A stretch of DNA of 64,000 nucleotides from Sva-07 sp963828415 (lineage in GTDB: Bacteria > Actinomycetota > Acidimicrobiia > Acidimicrobiales > Ilumatobacteraceae): contig CAWHEI010000015.1 of NCBI GenBank assembly GCA_963828415.1, forward strand, positions 248,001 to 312,000, written 5' to 3'. Below, one piece after another: positions 46,053 through 55,667 of this stretch (the stretch's first letter is position 1; each line of letters starts with the position of its first letter). Both the position numbers and the translations under genes were made by a program. Under the pieces are notes generated by a model. That model searched no databases. It was given only the letters and a program-made list of their open reading frames with translations, and was not told the origin of the DNA.

Positions 46053-46553
46053 ATGAGCAACATCACCGGAGCCGACCTCGACCAACTCGATCAACTCGCC
46101 GCCGCGTTCACCACCGCCGGCACCGAGATCTCGGCACGGGCCGCCGCGCTGCAATCGAAGATCCACACCGCGGTGTCGAACTTCGAACACACGCTGTCGA
46201 CGATGCAGAGCGAGACCACCACGTTGGCGTCGCAGATGAACGACGAGATGGCTGCAATCCGCGGGCATGCAGCCGGGGTGTCGTGGAGCGGCAACAACCG
46301 CGCGGCATTCGACGGTGACCTGAGCAGTTTCAGCGGCGTCGTACAACGAGGCACCAGCCAGATCGCATCCGACATCAGCTCGATCACGGGTCAGGTCGAT
46401 TCGCGGTTCACTCCGGTGCTCACCGAGTTCGCCAGCGCGCTTCGAGCGAGCGCCGACGACGTGGGTTCGGCGACGACCACGATGAAGACCGCCGTCGACA
46501 CCCAGCGCAGCAACCTCGATCAGGCGGCGAACGTCGGGTGGACCTCGGCTTGA
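46053..46553 (+). CDS. WXG100-like protein 2
   Basis: A 166-residue helical protein with the same plan as its neighbour: helix, AAGVSWSGNNRAAF carrying W-x-G near residue 75, then a second long helix and extension (SSFSGVVQRGTSQIASDISSITGQVD). It probably pairs with WXG protein 1 as a heterodimer, as EsxA/EsxB do; that is inference. GGGGGAG lies upstream of ATG 46053. Both proteins share the motif and length, suggesting duplication. Confidence 0.8.
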   Translation: MSNITGADLDQLDQLAAAFTTAGTEISARAAALQSKIHTAVSNFEHTLSTMQSETTTLASQMNDEMAAIRGHAAGVSWSGNNRAAFDGDLSSFSGVVQRGTSQIASDISSITGQVDSRFTPVLTEFASALRASADDVGSATTTMKTAVDTQRSNLDQAANVGWTSA

Positions 46554-46559
46554 GGCCCG

Positions 46560-46958
46560 ATGCCGACGGCCATCGAGTTCCGAGCCGCAGCACTTCGGCT
46601 GCGAGCAGCAGCTGACGACGCCACCCTGGTGGGCGACCGGATGTGGTCGATCGGCGCGGACCACGGCATCCGCGGCGGCCGACTCGAGACGCTCGTCGAC
46701 AACGCCGTGGCTGCGAACGCGATCGGAGCCGGCACCTTGGCGCGCCAGTGCGAGGGGCTCGCCGAGCTGTGTCTGCAGCGAGCGACGGTCTGCGACGACT
46801 ACGCGATGCAACTGGTGACGTGGCAGCGGTCGGTCGACGCCTGGCAGCTGCGTCGAGATGCCTGGCTCGACCGGTCGGATCCCCACCGCGCGCCACGGGC
46901 CGTGGGACCGAGACCTCGACGCCCCGACCCGCCGTTCTCCTGGGTCGAGGTCGGCTGA
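46560..46958 (+). CDS. Small helical protein of the type VII-like operon, unknown
   Basis: A 132-residue product rich in Ala and Arg, beginning MPTAIEFRAAALRLRAAADDA. The first 100 residues look like a helical hairpin with a GIRGGRLETL turn, reminiscent of the helper proteins encoded next to WXG100 proteins, but no WxG is present. Two cysteines occur in CEGLAELCLQRATVC, plus a third. The tail is Pro/Arg-rich. It starts 6 nt after WXG protein 2 and its TGA overlaps the next ATG (TGATG). Confidence 0.6.
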   Translation: MPTAIEFRAAALRLRAAADDATLVGDRMWSIGADHGIRGGRLETLVDNAVAANAIGAGTLARQCEGLAELCLQRATVCDDYAMQLVTWQRSVDAWQLRRDAWLDRSDPHRAPRAVGPRPRRPDPPFSWVEVG

Positions 46959-48370
46959 TGCCCCTGCATCAACTCGACACCTCGACGGTGCGCACGGCGG
47001 CGTTCCGCTTGCGAAGCTCGCAGACCACGCTCGCCACCGTGCTCGGCGATGTCGACGAGGCGGTGCGATTGGCGGCGATCGGCGCCGAGGCCGCGCAGAC
47101 GAGGGGACTGCTCGCCGAACTCGACGAGGAGATCGACCTCCTCCAACGGCTGCTCGACGCCCGAGCAACCGCGATGGAACTGGCCGATTCGGGCTTCTCG
47201 ACCGGCGGCGCCTGGTTGATGTCCGAGGTGCGTCGCCTCTCCGGTGCGCTGCAGGCATCGCTCGACGACGCGGTCGGCTTCCACGGAAGCAGCGACGACG
47301 TCCGCGCGTTCTACGAGGCCGAGGCGTTCGCTGCTGCCGGCATCGATCGCGACTCGTGGAATCCCGAACTCGGCCTCGACGCCAACCGTGGCAACGTCGA
47401 AGCGGTCTACGAGTACTACGCCGACCTGTACCGCTCCGACCCCGACGTCTTCTGGTGGGCCGGCATGGCCGCGGTGATCGGCCCGAGCTTCATGGGCGGC
47501 TTCAGCGACCTCGAGATGTTCGCGGACGTTCTCGGTGACATCGGCGCCGTCGCCGATCAACTCGAACCGCTCGGTGTTCCGACGCACGGCATCGCACAAC
47601 TGTCGGAGATGTCCGCAGACGGTCTCGAGGGCGAACTGCGTTGGTACCAGAGTCGCCTGCTGCGAATGCAGCGGGAGATCTTTCTCGACATGGCCACCGC
47701 CCACGAGGCGTACCGCGACGGTGGACTCGCGGCGATCGAGCTGCTGTACGAGCACGACGACTACCTCTTCGGGACCAAGACCATCGAGGCGTGGCACCAG
47801 ATCGACGAGGGCGCCCGCACCGGGAACGTCGAGCACATCGCGACCGGCAACGCAACGCTGCTGCTGCGCGAACAGAAATTCGTCATCGACGACGACTACG
47901 CCGAAATGCGCGGTCGTCCACTGACCGGTGATGCAATGACCTACGCCATGACGGCGTTCGGGGCACCGTCGATTCCGGGAGCCCGCCCGTTCGCCCAGGT
48001 CTTCCCGGTGTCGATCGATGCCGCCCGATACGTCGGGTCACCCCGTGAAGTCACCGTGATTCCGGGACTCTGGCAGCAGTCGGTGCCGCACGCAGGCGTC
48101 GAGACGACCGTCACCGTCGACACGCCGTTGCCGGACGGGAACATCGCCGACTTCGACGACCGATGGAGTCTCATCGCCGAGGACACCCTGCCGGTCTGGG
48201 TGGACCTCGCCCGGCGACACCCCGACCATGTACTCGCCCTCCTCGACGTTCCCATCGGCGAACGAGCCGGCGAGTTCGACCTGATCTCGCGCAGTGGTGA
48301 ACTCGCTGCGTGGAATCTTCGCGACGGCTGGGCAGCCGACGTCGATCTTCGCCCCGAGGTCGGCTGGTGA
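46958..48370 (+). CDS. Unrecognised protein, candidate type VII substrate or effector
   Basis: A 470-residue protein with no family I recognise. The first 100 residues are helical and regular (TVRTAAFRLRSSQTTLATVLGDVDEAVRLAAIGAEAAQ), like the N-terminal targeting helices of LXG/WXG-type effectors. The middle (residues 150-330) is a distinct, acidic, aromatic-rich domain (WNPELGLDANRGNVEAVYEYYADLYRSDPDVFWWAGMAAVIG, HQIDEGARTGNVEHIATGN). The C-terminal 130 residues are beta-rich (EVTVIPGLWQQ, ETTVTVDTPLP). It has no signal peptide. It overlaps the preceding gene (TGATG) and the following lipoprotein gene (GTGA), so all three are coupled. Confidence 0.6.
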   Translation: MPLHQLDTSTVRTAAFRLRSSQTTLATVLGDVDEAVRLAAIGAEAAQTRGLLAELDEEIDLLQRLLDARATAMELADSGFSTGGAWLMSEVRRLSGALQASLDDAVGFHGSSDDVRAFYEAEAFAAAGIDRDSWNPELGLDANRGNVEAVYEYYADLYRSDPDVFWWAGMAAVIGPSFMGGFSDLEMFADVLGDIGAVADQLEPLGVPTHGIAQLSEMSADGLEGELRWYQSRLLRMQREIFLDMATAHEAYRDGGLAAIELLYEHDDYLFGTKTIEAWHQIDEGARTGNVEHIATGNATLLLREQKFVIDDDYAEMRGRPLTGDAMTYAMTAFGAPSIPGARPFAQVFPVSIDAARYVGSPREVTVIPGLWQQSVPHAGVETTVTVDTPLPDGNIADFDDRWSLIAEDTLPVWVDLARRHPDHVLALLDVPIGERAGEFDLISRSGELAAWNLRDGWAADVDLRPEVGW

Positions 48371-49017
48371 AGAGGGCATGGACGATCATCCTCGGAGTGG
48401 CGCTCATGGCCGGATGCACGCCGAGCAGCAGTGAAGGCAACAATGGAAGCGAGCGTCCCATGCCGACCAACGACACCGGTGCCATCGTGTGGGACTTCCG
48501 CACACCGCTCACCACCATCGACCTCGGATCGCAGTTCGACGAGGTCTTGAAGCTCGAGGGACGCACCGATGTCACGGTGGTCTTCCCCAGTGGCAGAACA
48601 CTCTCAGGCATCTGGGAGCGCGGCGCCTTCGCGCTCGCGCAGGGTGGCGCAAATCTTGGCAACGAGCCCCCCCAACCCGTCGACCAGATCGAATTGCTCG
48701 AGGACGAGGCCGATGATGTCGCAGCCGTTCGAGCATCCGCCGAGCGGTTCATCGCCGAGTTCGGGACCGGCATCCGCGGCCGGGACGGGATGTCGATCGA
48801 GGAGTGGCTCGACGAATTCGAAGCCACCGTCGCCGCCGATGGCGGCAAGATCGTCGCCAACAGCCACGGCGACGGGCCAGACAGCAACGGCTCCACCATC
48901 CGCGGCTTCGAAGCCGCCGAACAGGACGGCATCACCCCTGGTTGGCTCACCCGTGTCGTCGACGGCGGTGTCACGCTGCGCACCGTCATCGGATTCGAGC
49001 CAGCCCCCGACCCGTGA
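48367..49017 (+). CDS. Lipoprotein of the type VII-like operon
   Basis: A 216-residue lipoprotein. Signal VKRAWTIILGVALMAGC ends in the lipobox LMAGC, placing a modified Cys at about residue 17. The mature protein is acidic, beta-rich, then helical (VDQIELLEDEADDVAAVRASAERFIAEFG). GTG 48367 overlaps the previous stop as GTGA. Its tight coupling to the unknown 470-residue protein is the arrangement expected of an effector with an immunity or export partner; that is inference only. Confidence 0.68.
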   Translation: MKRAWTIILGVALMAGCTPSSSEGNNGSERPMPTNDTGAIVWDFRTPLTTIDLGSQFDEVLKLEGRTDVTVVFPSGRTLSGIWERGAFALAQGGANLGNEPPQPVDQIELLEDEADDVAAVRASAERFIAEFGTGIRGRDGMSIEEWLDEFEATVAADGGKIVANSHGDGPDSNGSTIRGFEAAEQDGITPGWLTRVVDGGVTLRTVIGFEPAPDP

Positions 49018-49039
49018 CCCGCGCGGCGACTGATGCTGT

Positions 49040-49059
49040 CCCCGACCCGGCGTTCGGGG
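49040..49059. terminator. Short hairpin between convergent genes
   Basis: CCCCGA (49040-49045) and TCGGGG (49054-49059) form a 6-bp GC stem with an 8-nt loop, 23 nt after the lipoprotein stop and before the converging gene. There is no T-tract. Confidence 0.35.
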
Positions 49060-49082
49060 AAGCCGTCACCGAGTTCATCAAC

Positions 49083-50693
49083 TCATTCGCACGGTGGAAT
49101 CGGTGTGAGCGTGTACTGCTCGGTTCCGGAATTCGAGGCTTGTCCCATCGGCGTTTCGACCGTTCCGTCTCCGCTGCCGACCATGGTTCCGGCTTGCCCC
49201 GTCCCGTTGGGGAACGCGATCTCGTACGTGCCCGTTCCGGCGGCACCGAAGGGGCCACCCGAATACTCGTAGGTACCCGACATACCGCCGGACATCGTCA
49301 TCGTCAAGATGCCGGTCAATGTGAACGGCTTCATGATGTCGCACACCGCCGTGTTGGTCTGCCAGTCATCGAGCCCGCCCACGACCTGATACGCGGCCGG
49401 CTGATTGGTGTCGAAGTCGATGCTGGCCCTGCCGACTCCACGCTTGGATCGGGCCTCGAGCGAGACGGTGCCCGTCTTGTCGGGTTCGCCGGGTGCGTTG
49501 TACTCGAACGTGGCGTCTGCCGGCAGTGGGGTGCTCGACGGGTCCACTGCCTTCTCACCGCCGGTCAGCAGCGCCGTGACGTTTCCACCCGTGGACGTGC
49601 CGTCCTGCTTGCTCTTCGGTGTGGCAGTGATCGTGACCGAGCTCCCCGGGGCGAGCCCTGACGGTCCTGCCGACAGCGCGTACGCGAGCCGGACGCATCG
49701 TCCCGACTCGTAGCCGGACTTGGCGGCATCGAGGAGGAAATGCTCGACCAGAACGCCGAAGATCGAGGCAAGCACGACGTTGCTCTCGACGTGTTCCGGT
49801 TTGGTCGTGAACCAGTTGAAGTCGTTGACCTTCACCGAACCTGCTCCTCCGGTGCTCAACGCCACCGACGTGTCGACGAATGCACCCATGCCGAGGCCGT
49901 CGCGGCGGAGACGGAAGTCGGATTGCTTGTCGATCACGTCGGCGTTGTCATCCAGTCGGATTTTCGTCCTGACCTCGAGCTTGCCGTTCTGGGTCGTGCC
50001 GCGCGCCGATGCGGACACGTCGACGATGGCCTCGACGGTCAGCTCGCCGTTGGCATCGGGGCACGGCACCACCGTCACGTTGGTCTTGAGCTTGGTGGTC
50101 ACGCCACCAGCGTCATGGGTGAGGTCCATGGCGAGTTTCACCGACGTGTCCGTTGCCTCAGCGGTCATCGTTCCATCGTCGGATGCGAACGTTCCGGTTT
50201 CGCCACCGTTGCTGCGCTCGACCAACGTCCTCGATCCCAATGCCACCAACATGTATCCACCGAACAGCCCCGCACCGACGTCCGGACCGTCGGCTTGGGC
50301 CCGCCGGAATCCGAACGTCATCGGCGCTTCCAGCGTTGATGCCGCTGGTGCGTACAGAGCGTCGTGCGCTTCGAACGCGGCTGCGGTCGCTTCTGGTCCC
50401 CCGAGGGCGTCCTCGAGGCCCGACCACTCGGCCATCTCCAAATCGATCTGTCGGTCGAGCGCGGCGGCCTCGGCGATCATCGGCTCGAGGTTCTCCGGAT
50501 CGAACGACGCGATCGTCTCCTCCAGAATCGCCACGGCCTCTGCGTTCGACGGGTCCGTCGACACGTCGGATGGAGTCGCCGACTCCGAAGGGGAGGTCGG
50601 CTCACCGGTGGCGTCAGGCGTCCCGCTCCCACAGGCTCCTGCGACCAGCGCAATCACCACCATGACGACCACCGTGCGGTGGGAACTGCTCAT
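49083..50693 (-). CDS. Large secreted lipoprotein, unknown function
   Basis: A 536-residue lipoprotein: signal RTVVVMVVIALVAGAC with lipobox VAGAC, then a Ser/Thr/Pro-rich linker (TGEPTSPSESATPSDVSTDPS), a helical stretch, and a long beta-rich region (KLKTNVTVVPCPDANGELTVEAIVDVSASARG). An Ig-like part (PSGLAPGSSVTITATPKSK) leads to a C-terminal Gly/Thr-rich segment (MTMSGGMSGTYEYSGGPFG). I do not recognise the family. It converges on the type VII-like operon and could be a surface component, but nothing ties it directly. Confidence 0.65.
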   Translation of the reverse strand: MSSSHRTVVVMVVIALVAGACGSGTPDATGEPTSPSESATPSDVSTDPSNAEAVAILEETIASFDPENLEPMIAEAAALDRQIDLEMAEWSGLEDALGGPEATAAAFEAHDALYAPAASTLEAPMTFGFRRAQADGPDVGAGLFGGYMLVALGSRTLVERSNGGETGTFASDDGTMTAEATDTSVKLAMDLTHDAGGVTTKLKTNVTVVPCPDANGELTVEAIVDVSASARGTTQNGKLEVRTKIRLDDNADVIDKQSDFRLRRDGLGMGAFVDTSVALSTGGAGSVKVNDFNWFTTKPEHVESNVVLASIFGVLVEHFLLDAAKSGYESGRCVRLAYALSAGPSGLAPGSSVTITATPKSKQDGTSTGGNVTALLTGGEKAVDPSSTPLPADATFEYNAPGEPDKTGTVSLEARSKRGVGRASIDFDTNQPAAYQVVGGLDDWQTNTAVCDIMKPFTLTGILTMTMSGGMSGTYEYSGGPFGAAGTGTYEIAFPNGTGQAGTMVGSGDGTVETPMGQASNSGTEQYTLTPIPPCE

Positions 50694-50765
50694 GTGCGCC
50701 AGTCTTCACCACCCAGCAGCTCCTGACGACCGAAATGTGGCAACTGTCGGTCTCCCTGGTGTGAT

Positions 50766-50802
50766 GACGAGCGAGCCCCGCCCATGTGGTGGTTCGCTCA
50801 TC
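50766..50802. repeat. Dispersed palindromic repeat, GATGAGC family, degenerate copy 7
   Basis: GACGAGC (50766-50772) and GCTCATC (50796-50802) bound a 37-bp unit with interior CGCCCATGTGGTGGTTC. It lies between the hspR stop and the lipoprotein start, a gap of 150 bp that contains no gene. Confidence 0.6.
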
Positions 50803-50843
50803 GCCTTGCTCGAATCCGGTGCTGGGGGGCGCCGGATCGACCG

Positions 50844-51251
50844 TCAGTCGTCGAAAATCGACGGGCGCTGGCCGAAGACGGCGACCGCTTGGCGCAGCGG
50901 CACCAGGTCACCGCCACCTCGTCGACCTTCCGCCGCAGCGATCGCGTGCTTGGCGATCTCGCGGGCGTGGTCGAGTTCGGCGCGCAGCCGAGCGTTCTCG
51001 ATCTCGAGGTGCATCACACGACGGATGCCCTCGAGGTTCATCCCCTCGTCGGTGAGTTCGGAGATGCGCTTCAAGATGGCGATGTCGGCATCGCTGTAGC
51101 GCCGGTTACCGCCCTCGGTACGTGCGGGCGTGACCAAGCCGCGCCGTTCGTAGATGCGCAACGTCTGAGGATGCATTCCGGCGAGTTCGGCGGCCACCGA
51201 GATCACGTAGACCGCTCTCGTGTGGGAACGCTCGTGCTCGGGTGTGCTCAT
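50844..51251 (-). CDS. hspR: Heat-shock repressor HspR (MerR family)
   Basis: A 135-residue MerR-type regulator: VYVISVAAELAGMHPQTLRIYERRGLVTPARTEGGNRRYSDADIAIL is the winged-helix DNA-binding domain, followed by a coiled-coil (LRAELDHAREIAKH). HspR binds the HAIR operator to repress chaperone genes and uses DnaK as co-repressor in actinobacteria. Its ATG overlaps the dnaJ stop (ATGA), the last position of dnaK-grpE-dnaJ-hspR, and a HAIR-type operator is present upstream of dnaK. Confidence 0.92.
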   Translation of the reverse strand: MSTPEHERSHTRAVYVISVAAELAGMHPQTLRIYERRGLVTPARTEGGNRRYSDADIAILKRISELTDEGMNLEGIRRVMHLEIENARLRAELDHAREIAKHAIAAAEGRRGGGDLVPLRQAVAVFGQRPSIFDD

Positions 51252-52378
51252 GTCAGCGAACTCCTCGGGTTCACCGTAGTCGCCGCGGCAAGCTGCTCGA
51301 TCGCCTCGCGCTGCGCGTCGGTGAGATCGGTCGGGATGTGCACGTTGACGGTGACGATCAGGTCGCCGGTGTGCTTCGCCGTCTCGATGCCCTTGCCGCG
51401 CACGCGGTGCCGGCTCCCGGTCTGCGTGCCGGGCTTGAGTCGCAGCGTGACGCGGGACCCGTCGAGCGTGGGGACGTCGATCTCGCCGCCGAGCGCCGCC
51501 TCTGCGACGGTGACGGGGACCGACACGGTGAGGTTGTCGCCGCTGCGTCCGAAGATCGGATGCGGCATCACCTTGAGTTCGACGAGCAGATCGCCGGCAG
51601 GACCGCCGTTGCGCCCTGGGGCGCCCCGCCCCTTGAGGCGGATCGTCTGACCGTCTTTCACGCCCGCAGGGATTCGTGTCTTCACCTCACGCTGGCGTTG
51701 CTCGACACCGCTGCCTCGACACGTCGGGCACGGATCTTCGATCCGGCTGCCCTGGCCGCCGCAGACGCGACACGGCGACGAGAACGAGAACATGCCCTGG
51801 TTGTCGTCGACGGCCCCCCGACCACCGCATGCCGAGCACATCACCGGCGACGTACCGGGCTTTGCGCCGGTCCCGTTGCAGGTCGAGCACTGGGCGTCGG
51901 TGGTGAGATACAGCGTGGTCGTGATGCCGTGCACGGCGTCCTTGAAGTCGACCGTCAGCTGGGCGGTGATGTCCGTGCCCCGGCGCGGACCGACTCCCGA
52001 GGCGCCACCCGGGCGGCCACGGCCCTGACCACCGCGTCCGAACATCGAGCCGAACAGGTCGCCGAGGCCACCCGCGCCGCCCATGTCCTCGACGTTGAAC
52101 GTGAAGCCGCCAGGGCCGCCCCGCCCGCCCATCGCCGCGGGGCCCATCGCCCGGACCTCGTCGTACTCCTTGCGCTTGGCCTCGTCGCCCAGCACGTCGT
52201 AGGCGGCGGCGACCTCCTTGAACTTCTCCTCGGCAACGTCGTCGCCGGGGTTCTGATCGGGGTGCAGCCCGCGAGCGAGCTTGCGGTACGCCTTGGTGAT
52301 CTCCTTGGCCGTCGCACCCTGGTCGACGCCGAGCGTGCGGTAGTAGTCCTTCTCGAACCATTCACGTTGCGCTGCCAT
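51248..52378 (-). CDS. dnaJ: Chaperone DnaJ (Hsp40)
   Basis: A 376-residue type I DnaJ: J domain (DYYRTLGVDQGATAKEITKAYRKLARGLHPD with HPD), a Gly/Phe-rich region (MGGRGGPGGFTF, GGLGDLFGSMFGRGG), four CxxCxGxG zinc repeats (CSTCNGTG, CSACGGRG, CRVCGGQG, CPTCRGSG) and the C-terminal substrate-binding domains. It stimulates DnaK ATPase and delivers clients. AGGAGG lies about 10 nt before the ATG. A pair of GATTACA-family palindromes lies between it and grpE, which may alter the relative expression within the operon. Confidence 0.94.
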   Translation of the reverse strand: MAAQREWFEKDYYRTLGVDQGATAKEITKAYRKLARGLHPDQNPGDDVAEEKFKEVAAAYDVLGDEAKRKEYDEVRAMGPAAMGGRGGPGGFTFNVEDMGGAGGLGDLFGSMFGRGGQGRGRPGGASGVGPRRGTDITAQLTVDFKDAVHGITTTLYLTTDAQCSTCNGTGAKPGTSPVMCSACGGRGAVDDNQGMFSFSSPCRVCGGQGSRIEDPCPTCRGSGVEQRQREVKTRIPAGVKDGQTIRLKGRGAPGRNGGPAGDLLVELKVMPHPIFGRSGDNLTVSVPVTVAEAALGGEIDVPTLDGSRVTLRLKPGTQTGSRHRVRGKGIETAKHTGDLIVTVNVHIPTDLTDAQREAIEQLAAATTVNPRSSLT

Positions 52379-52397
52379 CTGAGATCACCTCCTCTCG

Positions 52398-52493
52398 GAT
52401 TACAACAGGGGTCAGACCCGCGTTGTAATCGATCACTTCTTTCGTCCTCGATCTTCCGTCGATTACAACGCGGGTCTGACCCCTGTTGTAATC
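52398..52493. repeat. Inverted pair of REP-like palindromes, GATTACA family, copies 4 and 5
   Basis: Copy 4 (52398-52430) and copy 5 (52461-52493) have GATTACAAC/GTTGTAATC arms and the GGGGTCAGACCC core in opposite orientations, 30 bp apart, inside the dnaK operon between dnaJ and grpE. The arms carry compensating changes relative to other loci (AAC/GTT in place of ATC/GAT), so pairing is preserved. The grpE stop TGA (reverse complement of 52492-52494) overlaps the end of copy 5. Confidence 0.88.
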
Positions 52494-53133
52494 AGTCTTT
52501 CGTCTTGACCATGGCGGCTCGCAGGATCCTGCCCTTCCAGGTGTAGCCGCTGCGCAACACCTCGGACACGATCGGCTCGCCGCCATCGCCGGGCTCATGG
52601 GCGACGGCCTCGGCGAACTCGGGATCGAAGGGCTTGCCCTCGAGGTCGAGCGTTTCGAGGCCGTGCTTCTTCAGCTCGACCAGCATCTGGTTGAGCAGTG
52701 GGCCGACCTCGTCGGGGTGGCGCACGAACGCCGCCTCGGCGGCATCGAGCACCGGCAGCAGCGCTTCGGCGAGCCGACCCGAAGCCCGGTCGGCCTCGGC
52801 GAGCGACTGGGCGGCCGACCGTTTGCGGTAGTTGTCGAAGTCGGCCTGGATGCGCTGCGCCATCCCCTTGTACTCCTCGCGCTCGGCGAGCAGTGCGGGA
52901 ACGTCGACGTCGGAGAAGTCGATGTCGCCGACGATCGCATCGAAGTCGTCGGTGTCATCGCCGACGGTCCCGTCGGGTCGGAGCAGCGAGTCGGTGATGT
53001 CGTCGATCTCGCTGGCGCGTTCGGGTTCGTCGTCGCCGACCGGCGCCCCCGTCGGCACCGCAGCACCGTGGGGGACGTCGGTCGTGGACTCGGGATCACG
53101 CGGCTCGGGCGGGTCGACCATGTCGCCGTCCAT
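52492..53133 (-). CDS. grpE: Nucleotide exchange factor GrpE
   Basis: A 213-residue GrpE. A long acidic disordered N-terminus (DDEPERASEIDDI) leads to the dimer helix (LLAEREEYKGMAQRIQADFDNYRKRSAAQ) and the beta domain ending EPIVSEVLRSGYTWKGRILRAAMVKTKD. It drives ADP release from DnaK. I chose ATG 53133, 8 nt after the dnaK stop, with GAGAAGG in the dnaK 3' end as ribosome site. Its stop codon is formed by the edge of a repeat. Confidence 0.92.
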   Translation of the reverse strand: MDGDMVDPPEPRDPESTTDVPHGAAVPTGAPVGDDEPERASEIDDITDSLLRPDGTVGDDTDDFDAIVGDIDFSDVDVPALLAEREEYKGMAQRIQADFDNYRKRSAAQSLAEADRASGRLAEALLPVLDAAEAAFVRHPDEVGPLLNQMLVELKKHGLETLDLEGKPFDPEFAEAVAHEPGDGGEPIVSEVLRSGYTWKGRILRAAMVKTKD

Positions 53134-53140
53134 CGCCGGG

Positions 53141-54994
<1,854 letters not shown>

Positions 54995-55115
54995 GGTGTT
55001 GCTCCTCTTCCTGGCGGTTGCCGGGGATGATGGGGGTTGATGGGGGATGAACGAACGGTGTTCCGGTCCCCCACGATACGGACGCCTCAATCCGATCGCA
55101 ACATTCGAGTGAGAT

Positions 55116-55140
55116 AAGTTGAGTCACTTCGACTCAACTT
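55116..55140 (-). promoter_or_regulatory. HAIR-type HspR operator upstream of dnaK
   Basis: AAGTTGAGT (55116-55124) and ACTCAACTT (55132-55140) are perfect 9-bp inverted arms with a 7-nt spacer, differing from the consensus CTTGAGT-N7-ACTCAAG by one symmetrical base (GTTGAGT/ACTCAAC). The site lies between cdd and dnaK. It is the natural target of the HspR encoded at the end of the same operon, making a feedback loop. Confidence 0.82.
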
Positions 55141-55152
55141 GTCGACAGAGCG

Positions 55153-55557
55153 TCAGTCGATGAGGAATTCGGGGCCGAACGAGTGCGGCAACAGCGTGGC
55201 AACCGTCGTCGACCACGTCGCGCCGGACACCGACACCGAGTGCACAGCGACGTCGGGACCAGCGAACTCGCGGATCCGCTGGCGACACCCACCGCACGGG
55301 GTTCCGGGCTCGTCGCCGTCGGTCACGACCACGATCTCGGCGATCTCGCGTTCTCCCCGCGCGATCATCGCGGCGATGGCGCCCGCCTCGGCACACGACC
55401 CGAGTGGATAGGCAGCGTTCTCGACGTTGCAGCCGACGATCACCGTTCCCGACACCGTGCGGATCGCGGCGCCGACGCGGTAGTTCGAGTACGGGCAGTA
55501 CGCGAGCAGGTGGACCTCCCTGGCCGCGGCCACCAGTTGCGGATCGGGCTCGAGCAT
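55153..55557 (-). CDS. cdd: Cytidine deaminase
   Basis: A 134-residue zinc hydrolase converting cytidine or deoxycytidine to uridine forms. Active-site SCAEAGAI (Cys in place of His of the HAE form, as in the small tetrameric enzymes) and PCGGCRQRIREF supply three Cys ligands; NYRVGAAI and GCNVENAAYP are conserved. I chose ATG 55557 because GGGGTG stands about 7 nt upstream; an ATG two codons earlier is too close to it. It lies upstream of dnaK, with the HAIR site 13 bp past its stop. Confidence 0.9.
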   Translation of the reverse strand: MLEPDPQLVAAAREVHLLAYCPYSNYRVGAAIRTVSGTVIVGCNVENAAYPLGSCAEAGAIAAMIARGEREIAEIVVVTDGDEPGTPCGGCRQRIREFAGPDVAVHSVSVSGATWSTTVATLLPHSFGPEFLID

Positions 55558-55590
55558 GCTCATCACCCCATCATCGCGCCCGCCGGCCTC

Positions 55591-55661
55591 GCCACCAGCC
55601 CGAAACATGCCTGGATCTGCGCGCTGAGCGCGACAAACGAGGCATGTTTCGGGCTGGTGGC
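55591..55661. terminator. Long hairpin between galE and cdd
   Basis: The 21-bp arms at 55591-55611 and 55641-55661 are perfectly complementary, with a 29-nt loop that itself contains CGCGCT-G-AGCGCG. It begins 6 bp after the galE stop region (reading leftward) and ends before cdd, both leftward genes. It could terminate galE transcription or be a single-copy palindromic insertion. Confidence 0.6.
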
Positions 55662-55667
55662 GCTCGA

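Noticed and set aside
55005..55090. N-terminal extension of DnaK to 55090
   Set aside because: The additional 32 residues are not DnaK-like, and GAGGAG stands right before the ATG that gives MAKAVGIDLGTTNS.
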